A DNA stretch of 64,000 nt from Clostridium_AT radicumherbarum (GTDB lineage: Bacteria; Bacillota; Clostridia; Clostridiales; Clostridiaceae): contig NZ_JBJHZY010000006.1 in assembly GCF_045310525.1 (NCBI RefSeq), positions 17,594 through 81,593 of the forward strand, written 5' to 3'. Under the pieces are notes generated by a model. It had not been told where the DNA came from and did not search any database. It saw only the letters and a list, made by a program, of their open reading frames with translations. Both the position numbers and the translations under genes were made by a program. This document shows, piece by piece, positions 62,200 through 64,000 of the stretch; within the stretch, counting starts at the first letter, position 1; each line of letters opens with the position of its first letter.

Positions 62200-63168
62200 A
62201 TGGGTCGTTTATTTGAACCAATTGGGTTATATGTATATGCAATTATATTTATAATTTATTCTGTAATTCTTTGGTTTCTCCCACCTTTAACAAAGACGAA
62301 AAAGCAAAGGTTTAAAGTAATATTTTTTGCTTTCTGGAGTTTATTGTTTGCTGCGTATTATAATATTATGAAAGTACCGACTCTTAATTATGCAACTAAC
62401 AAATACGGTATTCCTCAGCAACAATGGATTTTTATTATTAACTTCATAGGTTTTATGATCATGGGTATTATAGTATACACATTTTTTGTTTCTTCTCGTG
62501 GAATTAAATCACTAAAAAAAGATGGTATTGATTTATCAGATGAAGAAGATGAGATAATAGTTAAAACTCAAACTGGAGTAGTGGAAGATTATCAAGAAAT
62601 AATTAAGGCCGAGTATAATACAATACGATATATTCCTATATATTGCCTTAACATAGAAAATGATTTAATCCATAGCATACAAGATTCCACCTTTGATATT
62701 GATAGTGAACTTACTAAAATAGTGGAGATGTATTTAAATAACAAAATTAATTCAAATGAAAATTTAAGTCAAATTTCTATTATTGAAGCAAACGATCTCA
62801 ATAATATTAAAAAGGACTTCAAACTTAATTTCCTTGAATTTAAAAAATTAGAAAAAAAACTTAAAGAAAAAGAAGGATACATAAATAACTCTAAAGATAC
62901 AAAAATATTAATATTTCCATACTTATCACTTGTTAGTATGAATGATAATGAGAATAATGGAAATGATAATGAAAATAATGGAAGTAATAATGCAATAAAA
63001 TATATCGTTTTAAGCAATAATACTGAAAAACTATTGACTATGGAACAGTGGGCAATCTCAAATGTGCTAAGAGCGTTTGAAGGGTTTTTAAGTAAGACAA
63101 TTTTAGAAATAATATCAACACTTGATTTAGAACATCTTACTGATGATGCAGCCATTGACAATGATTGA
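62200..63168 (+). CDS. Membrane protein with low-complexity Asn/Asp repeat, 322 aa
   Basis: Three N-terminal membrane helices (LYVYAIIFIIYSVILWFL, VIFFAFWSLLFAAYYNI, IFIINFIGFMIMGIIVYTFF) are followed by a cytosol-sized helical domain with a short repeat NDNENNGNDNENNGSN encoded by a near-tandem 24-bp DNA repeat at about 62938-62990. Such repeats can vary in copy number. The RBS is AAGGAGG. Function unknown. Confidence 0.6.
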   Translation: MGRLFEPIGLYVYAIIFIIYSVILWFLPPLTKTKKQRFKVIFFAFWSLLFAAYYNIMKVPTLNYATNKYGIPQQQWIFIINFIGFMIMGIIVYTFFVSSRGIKSLKKDGIDLSDEEDEIIVKTQTGVVEDYQEIIKAEYNTIRYIPIYCLNIENDLIHSIQDSTFDIDSELTKIVEMYLNNKINSNENLSQISIIEANDLNNIKKDFKLNFLEFKKLEKKLKEKEGYINNSKDTKILIFPYLSLVSMNDNENNGNDNENNGSNNAIKYIVLSNNTEKLLTMEQWAISNVLRAFEGFLSKTILEIISTLDLEHLTDDAAIDND

Positions 63169-63174
63169 TTTATA

Positions 63175-63203
63175 TTGTTGAACTTTGCAATATATGTTAT
63201 AAT
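63175..63203 (+). promoter_or_regulatory. Promoter of the first small twin gene
   Basis: TTGTTG (63175-63180) and TATAAT (63198-63203), 17-bp spacer, with TG upstream of the -10. Confidence 0.55.
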
Positions 63204-63225
63204 AAAAAAAAGGCAGGTGCTAAAT

Positions 63226-63402
63226 ATGAGTAAAAATAATCTAATGGCTAAAAGAATACTTAACTTTAAAAGTAATCTGCAAAACAATACAAAAATGCTT
63301 TCTGTAGATATAAAATTAGCATCTAATCAAAAAGATGATGCACAAAGAGTAAAAGATTATGTTAATGAGCGTGTCGGAACTACTAAAAAAATTGCTCTAT
63401 AA
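63226..63402 (+). CDS. Small protein, twin 1 (58 aa)
   Basis: It begins MSKNNLMAKRILNFKSNL and has the core LSVDIKLASNQKDDAQRVK shared exactly with the next gene. ATG 63226 has GCAGGTGC upstream. Basic ends, acidic core. A strong terminator follows at 63407-63438. Function unknown. Confidence 0.55.
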   Translation: MSKNNLMAKRILNFKSNLQNNTKMLSVDIKLASNQKDDAQRVKDYVNERVGTTKKIAL

Positions 63403-63406
63403 TTTA

Positions 63407-63438
63407 AAGAGTCTGTGTTTTAAAACATAGACTCTTTT
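63407..63438 (+). terminator. Terminator between the twin genes
   Basis: AAGAGTCTGTGTTTT pairs with AAAACATAGACTCTT, with a T run after it. Confidence 0.75.
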
Positions 63439-63513
63439 ATTCTAAACTTGCAATTTTAATAATATGTATATAAAATGACATACTATTAATAAAAGAGTTT
63501 GGGGTGATATATT

Positions 63514-63681
63514 ATGAATAAAGAATATATAAAAAAACTTAAAAAACTAGTTTCTAACACAAATTTAAGGAATAATCAAGATATTTTGTCTGTAGATATA
63601 AAATTAGCATCTAATCAAAAAGATGATGCACAAAGAGTAAAAGAATATATTTATGAGCGTATTAGTTATAAAAGAAAGTAA
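63514..63681 (+). CDS. Small protein, twin 2 (55 aa)
   Basis: It begins MNKEYIKKLKKLVSNTNL, then the shared LSVDIKLASNQKDDAQRVK and ends YERISYKRK. The RBS is TTGGGGTGAT. The shared core is identical in DNA over 56 bp (63301-63356 and 63589-63644), while the flanks differ in sequence. Function unknown. Confidence 0.55.
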   Translation: MNKEYIKKLKKLVSNTNLRNNQDILSVDIKLASNQKDDAQRVKEYIYERISYKRK

Positions 63682-64000
63682 TCATATGACAAAAATATAT
63701 AGGTTTTCATGACTTTTATAAGATAACTGAATGGCATAGAGATCATCATGATATGGCTCGAAAAGCGAAAGAGTTTTTAGCGAATATAATAAGGAAATAC
63801 ATTTAAGATATATTTACAAAAGTTATTTTAAATATATGATTTTTTGATTTTGAATTCATGCCTTTTAAATATAAAGATTTGAATTTTTTTTACCTTTTAG
63901 CCTTCAATTCTTAGACCTAACCATGTACCCCATTTTTAACCTCTTTCCTCCAATAATAACCTCATTCCAATCATAATAAAGTCTTTCCATATATATCTGT
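63682..64000. pseudogene. Remnant coding DNA at the window end
   Basis: On the plus strand, 63700-63804 reads GFHDFYKITEWHRDHHDMAR then KAKEFLANIIRKYI without a start, like the C-terminal end of a lost gene. On the minus strand from about 63985, frames such as YYDWNEVIIGGKRLKMG suggest another broken gene. Neither was recognised. Confidence 0.35.

Overview
The window is very AT-rich, uses strong AGGAGG-type ribosome binding sites with frequent GTG and TTG starts, and is full of hairpin-plus-T-run terminators. This points to a low-GC Firmicute, most likely a Clostridium-like anaerobe. No rRNA, tRNA or ordinary housekeeping operon was seen. The content is accessory: partition genes, a primase-like protein, tyrosine recombinases, defence loci, a Tn7-like transposon and many single-gene units. 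It could be a large plasmid or an integrated island; no replication initiator was recognised, so this cannot be settled from the sequence.

Layout. 1-6.4 kb: the 3' end of a NUDIX-MazG fusion gene, several unknown genes, an XRE regulator, a four-helix-bundle protein, and a ParM-like actin gene with a ParR-like adaptor (type II partition). 6.4-7.1 kb: decayed DNA. 7.1-17.1 kb: a co-directional defence operon with a TIR/SEFIR-like protein, an unknown gene, hsdM, hsdS, two PD-(D/E)XK-like accessory genes, hsdR and a YgjP-like metallopeptidase. 17.6-25.9 kb: a sigma/LuxR-like regulator divergent from a CHC2/TOPRIM primase-like gene, a pair of diverged paralogues, small unknown genes, an XRE repressor and two lipoproteins. 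26.2-27.1 kb: a full-length tyrosine recombinase on the minus strand. 27.4-32.7 kb: a three-gene nuclease / middle component / SMC-like ATPase locus that looks like an ABC-three-component (ABC-3C) defence system, followed by a multipass membrane protein, a small unknown gene and a HEPN-like protein.

36.3-52.2 kb is the most unusual part. A small catalytic-domain-only tyrosine recombinase is followed by more than twenty short genes, all on the plus strand and mostly unrelated: AAC(6')-like and other GNAT acetyltransferases, HIT proteins, a 2H phosphoesterase, a TIM-barrel isomerase, lipoproteins and small membrane proteins. Many gaps between them share short related sequences, with cores such as TTCGCA..TTTCTTAT..TGTCAC or TATGACGG, often forming small imperfect dyads. 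Three gaps also share a ~105-bp terminator-promoter repeat. Truncated and chimeric genes sit at some junctions. I interpret this as an integron-like gene-cassette array built by a Firmicutes recombinase; this is an inference from the sequence pattern.

53.0-59.9 kb carries a Tn7-like tnsA-tnsB-tnsC-tnsD(tniQ) operon. It is preceded by a three-way-junction RNA/terminator structure and a small membrane protein, and its TnsA appears to have Thr where the catalytic Asp is expected. Beyond it (60.4-64 kb) lie an HNH-type protein gene, a cassette-like junction motif, a decayed GNAT gene, a membrane protein, and two tiny paralogous genes sharing an exact 56-bp core. The cassette-like units on both sides suggest that the Tn7-like element landed in or beside the array.
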